64,000 bases of DNA, taken from NCBI GenBank assembly GCA_022457065.1, contig JAJGBQ010000002.1, positions 3,038,001 to 3,102,000 of the forward strand. The letters run 5' to 3'. Both the position numbers and the translations under genes were made by a program. Positions 22,803 through 34,357 of this stretch are shown piece after piece. Positions within the stretch are counted from its first letter, which is position 1. Every line of letters starts with the position of its first letter. The notes below the pieces were generated by a model. The model was not told the origin of the DNA. It made no database searches and worked only from the letters and a program-made list of their open reading frames with translations. Source of the DNA: Curvularia sp. ZM96 (taxonomy: Eukaryota; Ascomycota; Dothideomycetes; Pleosporales; Pleosporaceae).

Positions 22803-25800
22803 ATGGCAGAAGCATCTTCTCAGTCGCAGCTGGCTGGGCGACGTCCCCCGCAACACGGTCCCTACATTCTCCGCAAGCTTGTCGCCAACCTGCCGTTGGC
22901 CGCTGATGGCGCCTCCGACAATGTCCGCATCACCTGCGTAGAAGTATCAAGTGTGTATCTCTCATCCTGTCAGCCTGTTTTCTTGGGCGCTGACGTGCGT
23001 AGATGGCAACCTCTATATCGGGACTTCGGCCGCCGAGATCCTTCACTTTGTTCTACTACCACCCGAGTCCGACGACCCTTCTGAAGAGCCTACAGCCATT
23101 ATCGCCTCGAGGCTAGAACCTCCACATAATGATGCCAATGGTCCTGGTGTACAGCAAATCCTGCTGCTTCCCAGCATCAATAAGGCCTGTGTGCTCTGCA
23201 ACAACACCCTCTCGCTATACTCACTCCCTGAGCTTAGCCCAGACTCGACATTTAAACCAATAGGATGCCTTTGGGTCGGTGGTGTGGATTTGAATCAAGA
23301 CGTAGATGCGTCACCTGAAGACGGCGTTGTCGTCATCATTGGCCTGAAGAAGCGACTGCGACTGGTACAGATATCCGAGAACTCGCCCCCAAAAGCCATC
23401 AAAGCAATCGAATATGGCGGATGCTTGGTTTCAGTGCGCCGCGATACTTTCTCGTGTGCTGCTGATGCCCATTCCTATGCGCTCCTGGATGTGGTACACC
23501 AGCAGAAGATTGGGCTTTTCCCCATATCGTCTTTGGACCCAGATGCTGGCGATATAGGTGGAGCTGCTGAACATCTGGCTACTGTACCGAACGCGCCCTC
23601 GAGGAGTGTGTCTTCTGCGAGCCCACATCAGCGTCTAGACGATCAGCGTGGTCATGTGAGAAGCACCAGTTTGAATGTTTTGGGCTTGGGAAGCCCTGCC
23701 TCTCGCGCTGCAAGCCCGCGCCCATTGCAGCGATATGGCTTCGATGTGCCCGAGTCATTGTCTCGCGATATATCGCCAGCCCCAACAAGATCGTCAGCAC
23801 AACCGCAGTTAGCGGGAGAGGAGTCAGAAAGAGCGTCTGGCCATCCCCGTGCCGGCGCAACCTCACCCGATAAGCCCCTGCCTGCTCCCCCAGGTGATCC
23901 TGTGCCACAAGAGGACCCACCACTCCCAGAACCGCCGCGTTTCATTCCACTAAAGCCCCATGTTGCGTCACCGAATCCAAACGAGTTCCTGCTCACAGTA
24001 GGCACTACACCTTCTGACCAAGGTGTTGGTATGTTTGTAAACCTTGATGGCGACATGTGCCGTGGAAGCATCCAGTTTAGCAGTTACCCTGATGCCATCG
24101 CTGTAGACGGCTCGGGAATGGACATGTCGGTGTCTATGAGTACGGACATGAACGCCGACGAGGGTTATGTGTTAGCTGCTGTCCATCGGGAGCATGAAGG
24201 CAACCTGGCGTACGGCGTTGAGATTCAGCGGTGGGATGTAGACCCAAGTGCCGGGGAGGTTGAGAAACACTGGCTCGATTTCAGCCAACTGGGCCTTCCA
24301 GTCGACAACAGCGGCTGCTACATTTCAGCTCCAATCGGTATGCGCACTGTGGTCCAGCCCTACGACTTGGTCATCCCAGAAGTAGGCGCAAAGCTTACAG
24401 TGCAACCTTTGAGACTTGCCACGTCTGAGAATGCTTCGCAAGAATTTGCTGAAAGACAGAAAACCCAAGCAAAAGCCGATCGAGATTTTGTTGAGCGGCT
24501 GTCCAAGCTGCAGTCGCAGACCATTGTGTGGGCTGGGGATCAGATTTGGTGGACCGTACGCAACCCGTTAGTGACTCGTTTAGATGCTCGGATAGAAGAG
24601 GCTCAATATGCCGTACAAGGAGAAAAGACACGCATACAGCCAAACCGAGCATTGCTAGAGACCATACTTGGCGATATACGCGGTCAAGAGCCACGCAATG
24701 AGTCCGAGTACCTCAGTCTCATCTACATCCGCCAGAAGGCCTCGCTCATGCTTTTCATGGATGTGGTACTACGCACTAAGACCAACATCATCATATTTGA
24801 AAACGAGAAGCGCATCACCGAGCAAGCCCTTATCGAGGGTGAGATGGATCCTCGAGTTGTTCTGAGTCTAATGCCCATCCTCAACAGGGAAGTAGTCCAG
24901 GGCCCCGACGGCATTCAGATATACGGCGGGATCACGACTCTGGTAGAGCAGTTTCTGAAACAAATTGACTTTTCTGCCATGTCCACTAACGTTAATGGAC
25001 CATTCGGAGACAATCTGCTCCATTTCGTAAAACGCTATCTTCAATTCTGGAAGAGGCGAAAGGGAATGGCAAGTGTGACGAACGACCCGTATGTGTTCAA
25101 GACGATCGACGCAGCATTATTACATATACTTCTGCTTTTGGATCAAGGAACTCCAACAGGGACTTCAAGCCCAGGATCCAATCGGGCCGAGCTTTACGAG
25201 CTTGTCGATAGAGAAGTGGAATGTTTCGATAGAGCCGTCGAACTGCTCGAGCAATTCAAGCGTCTCTTTGTACTGAGTCGATTATATCAAGGCAACTGCA
25301 AGGCTTCTGTCAAGGCATCCAAGGTGCTCGCAACCTGGAGACGGATCGTTGAAGGCGAAGAAGACAGAGGCGGCGAACTTGCAGATGGTGAGCTTAAAGT
25401 TCGAGAATACCTGGGCAAGATTCGAGATCAGACGCTAGTTGAAGAGTACGGTGCGTGGCTTGCAAACCGAAATCCCAAGCTTGGTGTTCAGGTCTTTGCA
25501 GACGACCAGAGTAGGGTCAAGTTCGATCCTGCACGAGCGGTTGCTTTGCTGAGAGAGAAGGCACCGGGAGCTGTTAAAGACTACCTGGAATATCTCGTGT
25601 TCGGAAGCAAGAAGGTATGTATTGTGCATCGGTCCTTGCTGACTTCCACTGACATGATTTGCAGCATCCACAATATGTGAATGAACTCATAGCCTTCTAT
25701 CTTGATACAGTCATCACCGAACTCGAGAGCAACTCTGAATCCCGCGCCACGTTGTCGCAAAGCTATGAGACATACCGTATCCTCGAACCGCCCAAGCCTA

Positions 25801-26450
25801 CCTACTACTCGTTCATAAGCGACAATGCCCTTGACGTAGAGTGGTGGCAGGCTAGACTCCGTTTGCTGCAGTTACTTGGGGAAACATCATCGTATGATGT
25901 CGATGCGGTTTTATCTCGTCTGCAGCCCTATGAACAAGAGCTTGTCTCTGAGATGATCATTTTGAACGGTCGGCGGGAAAGACATGAAGAAGCATTGAAA
26001 CTCCTCACACACGGTCTCGGCGACTACAACACCGCCATAAGCTACTGTCTCTATGGCTACGCATCCATCCACCGCCCTGTAACAACAGGTGGACCCCCTG
26101 TTTCGCACAAGCAGATGCCCACCCGCGCAGAACAATCTCGCCTGTTCGGAGTTCTCCTGCAAGAATTTCTGAAGATTGGGGATCTATCTCAGCGTGTTGA
26201 ACGTACAAGTGAACTGCTTGAACGCTTCGGCGGCTGGCTTGATGTTGCTGATGTATTGGCGATTGTACCAGACGAATGGTCTGTAGATGTGTTTTCTGGA
26301 TTCTTGATACAGGCTCTGCGAAAACTAGTCAGGGATAGAGCAGAGAGTGATATCGTAAGGGCACTCAGCGATGCTCAAAATAGCCAAATGAGTAACGAGT
26401 TGGTAGAAAAGCGCGAGGAGCTGGGCGCTACGTTTGAGAGGGTTGCTTGA
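22803..26450 (+). CDS. VPS3: CORVET subunit Vps3 / TGFBRAP1-like vacuolar sorting protein
   Basis: Vps3 links the class-C Vps core to the early-endosomal Rab5 GTPase, so vesicles can tether on their way to the vacuole. Three exons, 22803-22950, 23003-25614 and 25665-26450, give 1181 aa. The N-terminal third is a citron-homology (CNH) beta-propeller that begins across the first intron (ITCVEVSNGNLYIGTSAAEI). It is interrupted by a disordered Pro/Ser-rich insert at roughly residues 230-340. The middle has IWWTVRNPLVTRLDARIEEA and an alpha-solenoid resembling Vps39 domain 1. The C-terminal exon carries the Vps39 domain-2 pattern, including EMIILNGRRERHEEALKLL and NTAISYCLYG. Vps39/Vam6 of HOPS has the same domain order and is the main alternative; no RING is seen. 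I favour Vps3/TGFBRAP1 on overall character. Confidence 0.82.
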
Positions 26451-26745
26451 GTCGGGTCATACATAGTGAGGATGTAATATGAATTGGAGTATTTTTAGCG
26501 AATCTGAACAGTACTATGTTTCTGTAATTAATTGTCAAGATTTACATGCGTAGCAAAAGCTGGGTGGTACTCTGGACGAATTGCTCATGCCTAACCGCGA
26601 TGGTCTTGGCGTTTGCGCACCCGAAGGCACAAGCAACCACTCGAGTGTGAGCACCACCGCTTCCAACGCAGCGGCTAGGCCTAGATCGACCTTATTCCAA
26701 CCCAATTCCACCTTACACATCTTACGAGTATTCGCCAACACCAAG

Positions 26746-27352
26746 ATGCAGCGCCGCATGGTGAGCAGCATAATTTTCACCTCGTGCTTGACGGAGCCAC
26801 GCTAACGAGGCGGGCAGCTCACCAAAGACGAAGAGGCCACTGCGCAGAGCGAGGATCTCGAGGTACGCCGTGAGGATCAAGAGAAGATCAACCGGTTCAG
26901 TTCGCTGCACCAAAAGGAAGAGATTCTCGAAGAAGAGCTGCGAGCCAAGATTGTATGTATCCAGTCACTTGATCAGGATTTCTTCTCTTTGCTACGACTA
27001 ACTACCGAGCGCAGAAAGAGAAAGAGGATCTAGAGGAAATCTCGGGTGAGCTGGAGCTTGTGGACGAGGAGGAGAGAGTACCGTGAGTGTCCCTTCTCAC
27101 TGCTTCTTTTGTTTGTTGAAAAATGGGTGGGATATGGATGCTGACGCATCTGCAATCAGATACAAAGTTGGTGATTGCTTCGTCTCATTACCGCAGCCAC
27201 AGGTTCTCGAACTGCTGGGATCGTCGACAGAAGCCATTGAAGGCGAGGTTGATGCGCTGAAGACGAAGCTGGAAGCGATCCAGGAAGAGATGGGAGAGCT
27301 GAAGAAGGTGCTGTATGGCCGCTTTGGTCGCAGTATTAACCTCGAGACATAA
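26746..27352 (+). CDS. GIM3: Prefoldin subunit 4 (Gim3)
   Basis: A beta-type subunit of the hexameric prefoldin chaperone, which hands unfolded actin and tubulin to the CCT chaperonin in the cytosol. Four exons, 26746-26760, 26818-26952, 27015-27082 and 27160-27352, encode 136 aa; the first is only five codons. The joined protein shows the family pattern: VRREDQEKINRFSSLHQKEE in the first helix, a short hinge with ELELVDEEERVPYKVGDCF, then the second long helix. That gives two coiled-coil arms around a beta-hairpin, at the usual length of about 130 aa. It is missed if only long frames are read, since no exon exceeds 65 codons. It lies 295 bp downstream of VPS3 in the same direction but surely has its own promoter. 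Confidence 0.92.
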
Positions 27353-28446
27353 ACGGTCTTGTTACTTGTGAGGGGCATGCGGGTTTGCAGAATGAATAAA
27401 AGGAAACAATATACGTCTTGGAGCGTTCTCGTGTTCATGTCCGTTCTAGAATCGACGTTCACTCTAGATGTCATCAGAACGAGTTTGGGTGCCATGATAT
27501 GCCCAAGATACGTGACCTGAATCCTCCCCAACCTAGGACGTGTCCTTCCCGAGTACCAGTGCATTCTAATAGTTTCCCTCTTTAACCACATACGTCCTAC
27601 GGAAACCCTTAATTGATATAGGTCTAGCTGACGGCACCCATTGAGGGGATTATGCCTCAAGGCTCATCCCGCTTTGGATTGGTGCTAATACTAGGAGTGT
27701 GCTCGTATTGAGCACGCAGTGTAGTCATCGTGAAAACACAGCAGTTGTATCCGCACCTCGTCTGGAAGGTTGAGGTGAAGTAACTGAGTCAAGCTATGTA
27801 CAAGATAGCATCATTGCCTCCCTGTACATTGGCCACCCCCGGTCTTGGTTGGTGTGGCATATGCCTTGCATACTAAGGAAAGTATTCTATTGTTTAATTA
27901 ACCTGTTGAGGAAGAAAAAGAAGAAGAAGAAAATGAGAGAGATATAGAAGAGGAGTAACAAGGATAAGATTAGCGTACAGTCTACCAAGGTCGAGAAGGA
28001 AGACGTGTGAGTAGTCCCTACTGAATTCTTACAGTCTGATGGTCTCCGCTTGCCAGCAAATGCTTTTACATGTACCATCCCAAGACATTGTAAATCATTC
28101 AAATTACTAATAGCAAGATATTGAACTTGATTTTGTTGAAGTATAAAATAAGAAACTCGGCCTCACGGCGGAAGTCAAGGGACAGGTGGTATACGCACAA
28201 AAAGAAAGGACGTAACTCTCAACTTAGTCAAGTTAGAATTCCGCCAGGTGCAAAAGAATAAACATCGAAAGAACATCCACAGAGCATTGCCCCCTTCAGG
28301 ACAAATAGTGGGGGGCCCGTATACCTACCATGCGGGGTAGCATCACTGCCTACGCGCGCTGATAACGTCACCTATAAACACACCATAGCTAGGTAGTTCT
28401 ACAGTTCCAACTCTCTATCACCTCCCCTCAGACGCATCCAAACAAC
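27353..28446. other. Intergenic, A/T-richer, no supported gene
   Basis: The region downstream of prefoldin 4 and upstream of the PhyH gene. A purine-rich run (mostly AAG/GAA) lies at about 27908-27960, and a small hairpin GTGCTC-GTATT-GAGCAC at 27699-27715. No frame is convincing. Confidence 0.5.
28373..28378 (+). promoter_or_regulatory. Probable TATA box of the PhyH dioxygenase gene
   Basis: CCTATAAACA lies about 75 nt before the start codon, directly after a GATAACGTCA element that contains an ACGTCA CRE-like half site. This suggests a TATA-dependent, possibly inducible promoter. Confidence 0.4.
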
Positions 28447-29484
28447 ATGCAGCAACGCCGCTTCGACCCCCGCCAACCAGACAAAGGCGGCGTAAAAAGC
28501 AGCGCAAAAGCCCTTGTGCAACTACCCTTTGCACAACCAGCAGCTTCTGGACAAACACCATCACAAGACGAGGCACCACCTACTTCAAACATTACTTCGT
28601 CGAATAAAGACCCGTACACAGCAGCTCGAGAGGCCCTAGACCGCGACGGCTTCGTCGTCCTCTCCGCCTCTCTCTTCCCCTCCTTCGACCTCTCCGCCCT
28701 GCGCGCCGCCGCCTCACGCATCACAGACGCCGCGCGCGCTGGAACATGGCCGTACATACGCACTTTACCCAAACAATTCCCCCCTTGGCCACAGGATCCC
28801 TCGCAAGGTATATGGGGCGTACAGCACCTGCTCCACCCTTCCAACCCGGACCACCTCATCTTTGCCAAATCCTATTTCGACAGCGAGCTGTTGAAATACG
28901 TGTCGGCGCTGATTGGATGCGGACAAGACGATTTGACCATGGAGTTGTATAATATGCTAGTAAGACCCGATAGGCCGTTTAGTCTGCGCTGGCATCGCGA
29001 CGACATTGCTGCGACGGCGACCGCAGAAGAAGAGCTAGAGCGGTTACAGAAACCGGGCCACCATGCGCAGTGGAATCTGGCGCTGTATGACGATGCCAGT
29101 CTGGTACTGATTCCTGGGTCGCATAAGCGCGCGAGGACAGAGACGGAGCGCAATGCGGATCCGTACGCGGACCATTTACCGGGTCAGATTACGGTCAAGC
29201 TGAAGGCGGGCGAAGTGGCGTTTTATAACAACAATATTCTGCATAGGGGAGTGTATGATTGTACCAAGGAGAGGATGACGTTGCATGGTAGTATTGGGAC
29301 TACGTTGTCTGGTAGTCAGCGAGCGAGGAATGTGCTGCAGCATGGCGTGGGCGATTGGGCCAAGGAATACAATTTCGACGACTTTGAACCCGAGATGGCG
29401 GAGCGGGCGAAGAGGATGCGGGAGAAGCTGGTGGAGATGGGGGAGAAGAGCGGGGATGTTGGGTTCTTCTCCAAGGATGAATAA
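28447..29484 (+). CDS. PhyH-family Fe(II)/2-oxoglutarate dioxygenase
   Basis: A non-haem iron oxygenase of the phytanoyl-CoA hydroxylase family, intronless, 345 aa. The iron triad is visible as H183-x-D185 in LRWHRDD and the distal His266 in NNNILHRGVYD. The Arg in the following TKERMTLHG segment is placed to bind the 2-oxoglutarate carboxylate. The DRDGFVVLSASL segment near residue 60 is the usual entrance of the fold. A low-complexity lead of about 50 residues precedes it, with no clear peroxisomal signal; the C-terminus ends FFSKDE, not a PTS1. Substrate is unknown. Fungal relatives act on primary and secondary metabolites, and no cluster partners are present here. Confidence 0.88.
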   Translation: MQQRRFDPRQPDKGGVKSSAKALVQLPFAQPAASGQTPSQDEAPPTSNITSSNKDPYTAAREALDRDGFVVLSASLFPSFDLSALRAAASRITDAARAGTWPYIRTLPKQFPPWPQDPSQGIWGVQHLLHPSNPDHLIFAKSYFDSELLKYVSALIGCGQDDLTMELYNMLVRPDRPFSLRWHRDDIAATATAEEELERLQKPGHHAQWNLALYDDASLVLIPGSHKRARTETERNADPYADHLPGQITVKLKAGEVAFYNNNILHRGVYDCTKERMTLHGSIGTTLSGSQRARNVLQHGVGDWAKEYNFDDFEPEMAERAKRMREKLVEMGEKSGDVGFFSKDE

Positions 29485-29836
29485 TTTAATATTAGTGCCT
29501 TCTTCTCGGCTGGATATTTCCTGGCAACTTTCCATGGCAGAGTACGTCAATATTCACTTCACAAATGCGAGCCATCCAATTGTTTGTTTCGGATATCTTT
29601 TTCATTCAGTACGTAAAACGACACATCCTATGGACTTGCCAGGTGCTGTGAGCCTGGGCGCCCATTCCTCTGATTTTCATGTCCCGCTATGAAGCATGCA
29701 TCCCAATGTGTAGTGACCCGTTCATTTCGTCAAGACGCCGATTGGAAAAAGAGGAATGCCGTTTGAAAAGCTGAAACAAGGGATTTCCGAGTCTCGCGTT
29801 ATAGGGATTCTAGAGGGGAAGTCCGTAAACGTGAGT
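29485..29836. other. 3' intergenic between convergent genes
   Basis: The 3' flanks of the PhyH gene (+) and the eS25 gene (-) meet here. I see nothing else in it. Confidence 0.6.
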
Positions 29837-30427
29837 TTACTCGGCATCGCCAATCGCTCGGGCTGGATCGCGTTAGTTTGTGTGGGTTGCTTATCTGATC
29901 CCCGCTGTGTCGAGAGATCAGCGGGCTAACAGGTAGACGTACTGTAGATGCTGAGCTTGGAGTGTCCGACAACCTTCTTGATCTGACCGTTGGCCTCGAG
30001 GTCGGCAAGCGCTTTCCGTGCGAGCGAGCCGTTGATCTTCAGACGATCGACGAGAGTGGCGACGGTGATGAGGCGGTAGGACTGGACATCCTTCTGGAGC
30101 TTGTCGTTGGTGGTCTTGTCGAGAACGACGGCGTGCTGGGCCTTGTCCTTGACTGTGGAACTGTCAGTGGCGATTCTTCATTACGGGGTCCTGAGTGCGC
30201 GCGAGAATCGGAGGAATAGGCGTTTTCAGAGGATTCGAACGTGTAGGAGACTCTTGATGTGTGTATAGAGGTGCTGATGGTGTGTGTGTGCGTTGCTATA
30301 TCACGTACCCTTGCCCTTGGACCACTTCTTCTTTTGCTTCTTGCCTCCAGTTGCTGCAGGTGCCTTTGAAATAGTCAGCGTCTGCTTTATCCCTTCAGCA
30401 AGTATTGTGTTTGCCAGGACATACCAT
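29837..30427 (-). CDS. RPS25: 40S ribosomal protein eS25 (RPS25)
   Basis: A small-subunit ribosomal protein near the head, contacting tRNA and needed by some viral IRESs. Four exons fit: 30427-30425 (the start codon alone), 30363-30309, 30152-29943 and 29862-29837 (26 nt). They total 97 aa. The N-terminus after the ATG is APAATGGKKQKKKWSKGKVK. The winged-helix body follows (LQKDVQSYRLITVATLVDRL, GSLARKALADLEANGQIKKV). The end is SKLSIYTRAIGDAE. Without the last intron (GTACGT at 29942, branch ACTAAC, acceptor GATCCAG) the protein would finish STSTC after SIY. With it, the usual IYTRA ending appears, which is strong evidence for the splice. The middle intron of 156 nt is long for this locus. 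It converges with the PhyH gene. Confidence 0.95.
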
Positions 30428-31995
30428 TTTGTCGATGTGTGTGGTTGCTGAGAAGTGACAACCGGGAGAGCGAAATAGGGTAATGAAAGTGTGGCAGGCC
30501 CGGCCGGCTAAGCGAGTGGGTTTGCCAAGATCGTCACGTGATGTGATGTATCGAAATAGTACGAGTAACTCTGCATTTACCACCTCTGCCTTTACCATCA
30601 AGATGTATTTTTATTTGCCCCATGTCTCCAAGAGTTGAAAAGTGCATTTTACCAGTTTACATGGACTATCACATGATAATTTTACTGTTCTCGTGGTTGT
30701 GACTCTGAGCTGTGGGCGGTTTTGACAGGGCGGTTCTATCGAGCATCCTCACCTCCAATGCAACTTACGCACAGCGTATCAGCGTCTACAAGCAAATTCA
30801 TGACTGGCAAATATCTACCGTCTTCAACACCCAAAACCCCATCTGTCACGTGTGACAAATACCACAAATAGACATGTCTTAAGCAACATCCACACTATCC
30901 ATATCCGGATGTCCTCCTATTGTCACCCCCTTGAATCGCTTGGCACGGCTGTTGGAGCACCCGCAGGTCAGATCCCGCGAGCGATGATCATGCGACTGCG
31001 TTTAGGTTCGCGGACATGATGCCACATACGACATTTTCAATGAAATGCCAGCCTAGCGCCTATATCGTTCATGGTTTACCTTTGACCCCCACGCATGGCG
31101 GTATTGACGTGCTTGAATGGGAAGGTGTGGTTCGCGTGATCGAAAACGTTTTTCTGCGGGGCTGTATTGGTAGGTGTGGGGTTATCAGGGTTCTGGTGGC
31201 GGATATAGAGAGCGCCGGGTTTGTGTGGGCGAGCTGCTCTGATATGTACAAGGTAGACCTAGGAGATTGCTAACAGCCGTGGCTTTGTGTGTGCAGATCT
31301 GACTGATCGATGCTACCATGATCAACACCCAAGGATATATGTACAGGGGCTTGGAGCCTTACGTACGTATGTAGCGCTAAGTTTAGTAAAGACATGAGTC
31401 TGAGTCTGGTATTGAAGCACGGCAAATACGAATCACCCAACTCCACCCAATGTGTGAATACGGAGCAGAAGAATATTGACGATCGTCTTCCAATGACTGC
31501 AATTATACAGTTATTCGGCACAAGCCACTATCAAGGACCCTGACGCCCCCAAGTACATTCCTCCCCTTGGACAGTTTTCTCCACGATATATGCAGTGCAG
31601 AGACTACCCAACAATGACTGTAACTGAGACAAGGAGACTAATAAGAGAATGACAAGCCTGACAGCAAATAAAAAAAAAACGACGTCAACATATGACCGAG
31701 AACCACAGAAAGAGACAAAGGCAAGGGAAGGTAACTCCAGCTAAAACTTTCTCCTCCCCATCTTTTGTGTTTTTTGTTTTTCCCTTGCCCATAGGCTTGC
31801 AGAAACCTCCTATGCAAGCAGAGCGGTCTTCCTCTACGTGATTGCAAATGCTCGCTAAGATGGAAGAACAAGTCCGTAGTAACCAGAACATGGAACAAAG
31901 CTGACAAGTGGTAAATGCTAGTGGTTCAAATCCACAGGTGCAACAATGAAATAAATTCGCCAAGACGCCATGTCCAAATGATGGATGCATAATCA
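30428..31995. other. Intergenic, promoter of RPS25 and 3' flank of BNI4
   Basis: About 1.57 kb with no recognisable coding sequence. The longest frames are under 105 codons on either strand. An A9 run lies at about 31671-31679. A tRNA B-box-like GGTTCAAATCC occurs at 31923 without a matching acceptor stem. Confidence 0.5.
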
Positions 31996-34357
31996 TTAGA
32001 AGAAGTGAGTGTGCGGTTTCGAGAGCTCGTGAACCTCCATCTCCTGCTTATATGGTTAGTGTCGTTTGTTTTGAACCGTTGTGAGTGCAAGTACATACCA
32101 TTTTGAAAGAGTTGAGTTCCTCCTTGATTTGCTGTGCAAGCATGGGTGTAAGCCTATTACACGTGGCAATGTCGCCTCTGCGGTCGTAATCTTGTGGCGA
32201 CCAGGCGTCGTGAAATTGTATGCGGGGACTGAAGCTAATGTTGCGCATGCCATTATGAGGCGTAGTGGGAAGACTCATGGTGCTGCCATTGTGGATGCGA
32301 GACTTGGTAAAGTAGTCATCGGTACGGGCTTGACCGGCTTCCGTTCTTGGTGTGGCGGGAGAGCTGGATCGTGATGAATCTTCGGGTCTTATCACTGGGG
32401 AGCCAGACTCGGAGTTGGTGCCAGTGCCTGAGTGTTTTTGTTAGCAGCTGCGGCGCATCGCGTAGAGAAAGCAGAGAGCGCCTACGTTTCAAAATGCCCT
32501 TCTTCATTGAGGAAAGAACCTCTGCGCGGTCGCGATCCGATCCCACAATACTCTTCCTCGGCGTTGTGTCGCTGGCCGGAGCCGAAGGGTCGACAATCTC
32601 GGCAGTTTGTCCAGCATCGATCGAGTTGCGCTCCAGTCTTGGGTAGCCTGTGCCTCCTCGAGTCTGTTCGTGCGGGTGGGCGTTGACATTAACCTTGTGT
32701 CTTTCGGCCTCGACGGTGACAAGCGACACTTGGCCGACACTGGGCTTGATGGGGCCATCAGCAGCAGGGACACCAATGACTGATTTGGGTCTGAAGAGGC
32801 CTTTTATAGATTTAGTACCCTTCTTCATTCCATGGCCCATTTTGCGAAGCATGACAGACGCAGAAGATGCAGCAGACTGTATAGACAGATTGTCTGTGGA
32901 GCCTATACCACCCTGGCCAGAGTAAATGCCAGCTCCAATACCCGCAGCCTCTTGCTTTGCAATAATGGCTGCTTGCTCAGCATCTTCGTCATTCTGATAC
33001 TGACCCTTCCTCAACTTGGCACGTTCGGCGGAGATGTTATTCTCAGCAGAAGCGCGTCGGAGCTCCGCGGCACTGCCGAAGGAGAATGCTCTGCGCAGAC
33101 GCGACTTCATACCCTTGTCCTTGTCATTGACAGCACTAAGCTGCTGCATCGCTGCGCTAGATGACGGCTCGGGCTTGGCCTGGGCCGGAGACTCTGACGG
33201 AGAGATGGGATGTGATAGAGGTGAGGGAGCTTGACGTCTGTTCGTCTCGGGTGCTTTGGCAGAACTGCCTCCTGCTACGGAGGCGTAGCTGCGCTGTGTA
33301 TTCACGGCAGGCCGAGACTGTTGTGTGATTAGTGGGAAGATACGGTAGTATGTTGGGTGGCTAGACTCACCTGGGAGGAATTGTTAGAAGATGCGCTGCC
33401 GATGCTACCCTGTCGTTCATGACTTCGGCTGGATGGTGGGCGACTAGCAGTGCGACCGGAGCTCGAAGGTCTGGTAGCGCTTTGACTCGGGACAGCGCTT
33501 TGACCGGTAGCTGGGGTAACCTGCAACGATGCTTTGCTTGGGGTGATGTTGTCGCCCTCTAGTCCACTGAAACTGCGTCTTCTGTAGCGTTTAGCGGCAT
33601 CCATACCGCCCGGGCGAACAGCTTGGGTATCATCGGCGCTGTTGGCTCGGTTGTGGAGAGGTCTCGATGACTGCGGTGAAGCAGCGGCATCTGAGTTGGC
33701 ATTTAGCGTGGTTGATGAAGGTGCCGCTTGGGGATTTCCCTCAGATGTGGAGCGCTGTGTTGGGGTAGTGGACCCTGTGGGCACGCTATTTGACGAATCT
33801 GTCCTCCCTGGCGCACGTCGATAGCGGCCCGGTGAGGGCTTCACTGGCGACTCGCCGACCGAAAAGGAAAGATCGAGATTGGTCGAGGATAGCGTGATTG
33901 ACGGCGCTACGCTGTCGACGGGCTTCTTGACATCGCCATCGTCTTTGGCAGCTGCAGACGGCCCGGCCAAGGAGCGATTGGACGACCCCGAGGTGGATAC
34001 GGTGGAGTCGGAAGATGATGAAGGGTGCGAGGGGTGGCCGAGACGGGTCTGGCTGGCGGGGGTGGGAAGCTGCTGCTGGACCACCTGGGGGGAAGGCGCC
34101 GTGGGCTTGTTCTCCTGGCGCAACTGGGGCGTGCTGCTAAAGGCATAAGGGGCTATGGGTGCGGCGGTTGTTCCTCTGTAGCCTGTTGGTACAGAATTCG
34201 CGCTGTGCTGGGTGCGTGGCATCTGCGAAGGGCGCGATTGTTGCTGGGTGGTGGCGGTGGAGGACTGGGTGGGCGTGTTTTTGTAGGCATCGGAGGGCGA
34301 GTATGGCATTGTATGAGGTCCTGTCGTCTGGATGACTGACGTGAGTACCTGAGCCAT
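31996..34357 (-). CDS. BNI4: Bni4-type scaffold targeting protein phosphatase 1
   Basis: In yeast Bni4 recruits the PP1 catalytic subunit Glc7 and chitin synthase machinery to the bud neck; in filamentous fungi it acts at septa and growth sites. Four exons, 34357-33371, 33317-32486, 32427-32099 and 32043-31996, give 731 aa. Most of the protein is disordered, rich in Ser, Thr, Pro and Gln. The diagnostic part is the C-terminus: the PP1-docking RVxF-like motif RIQF at 675-678 in SPRIQFHDAW, then YDRRGDIATCNRLTPMLAQQ, IKEELNSFKM, and in the last 15-residue exon EMEVHELSKPHTHFF. The last exon is too short to find as an open frame but completes this conserved block exactly. The frame is open upstream of the chosen ATG, which I prefer because the lead reads like UTR. 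Afr1 shares the docking block and is the alternative name. Confidence 0.88.

Noticed and set aside
30220..30245. Reverse B-box-like GGATTCGAAC
   Set aside because: It lies inside the RPS25 intron and no cloverleaf can be drawn around it.
28447..30427. PhyH dioxygenase and RPS25 as a functional pair
   Set aside because: They merely converge. No shared pathway or shared promoter.
31850..31945. tRNA-like B box GGTTCAAATCC
   Set aside because: No acceptor stem, no A box at the right distance and no T run following it.
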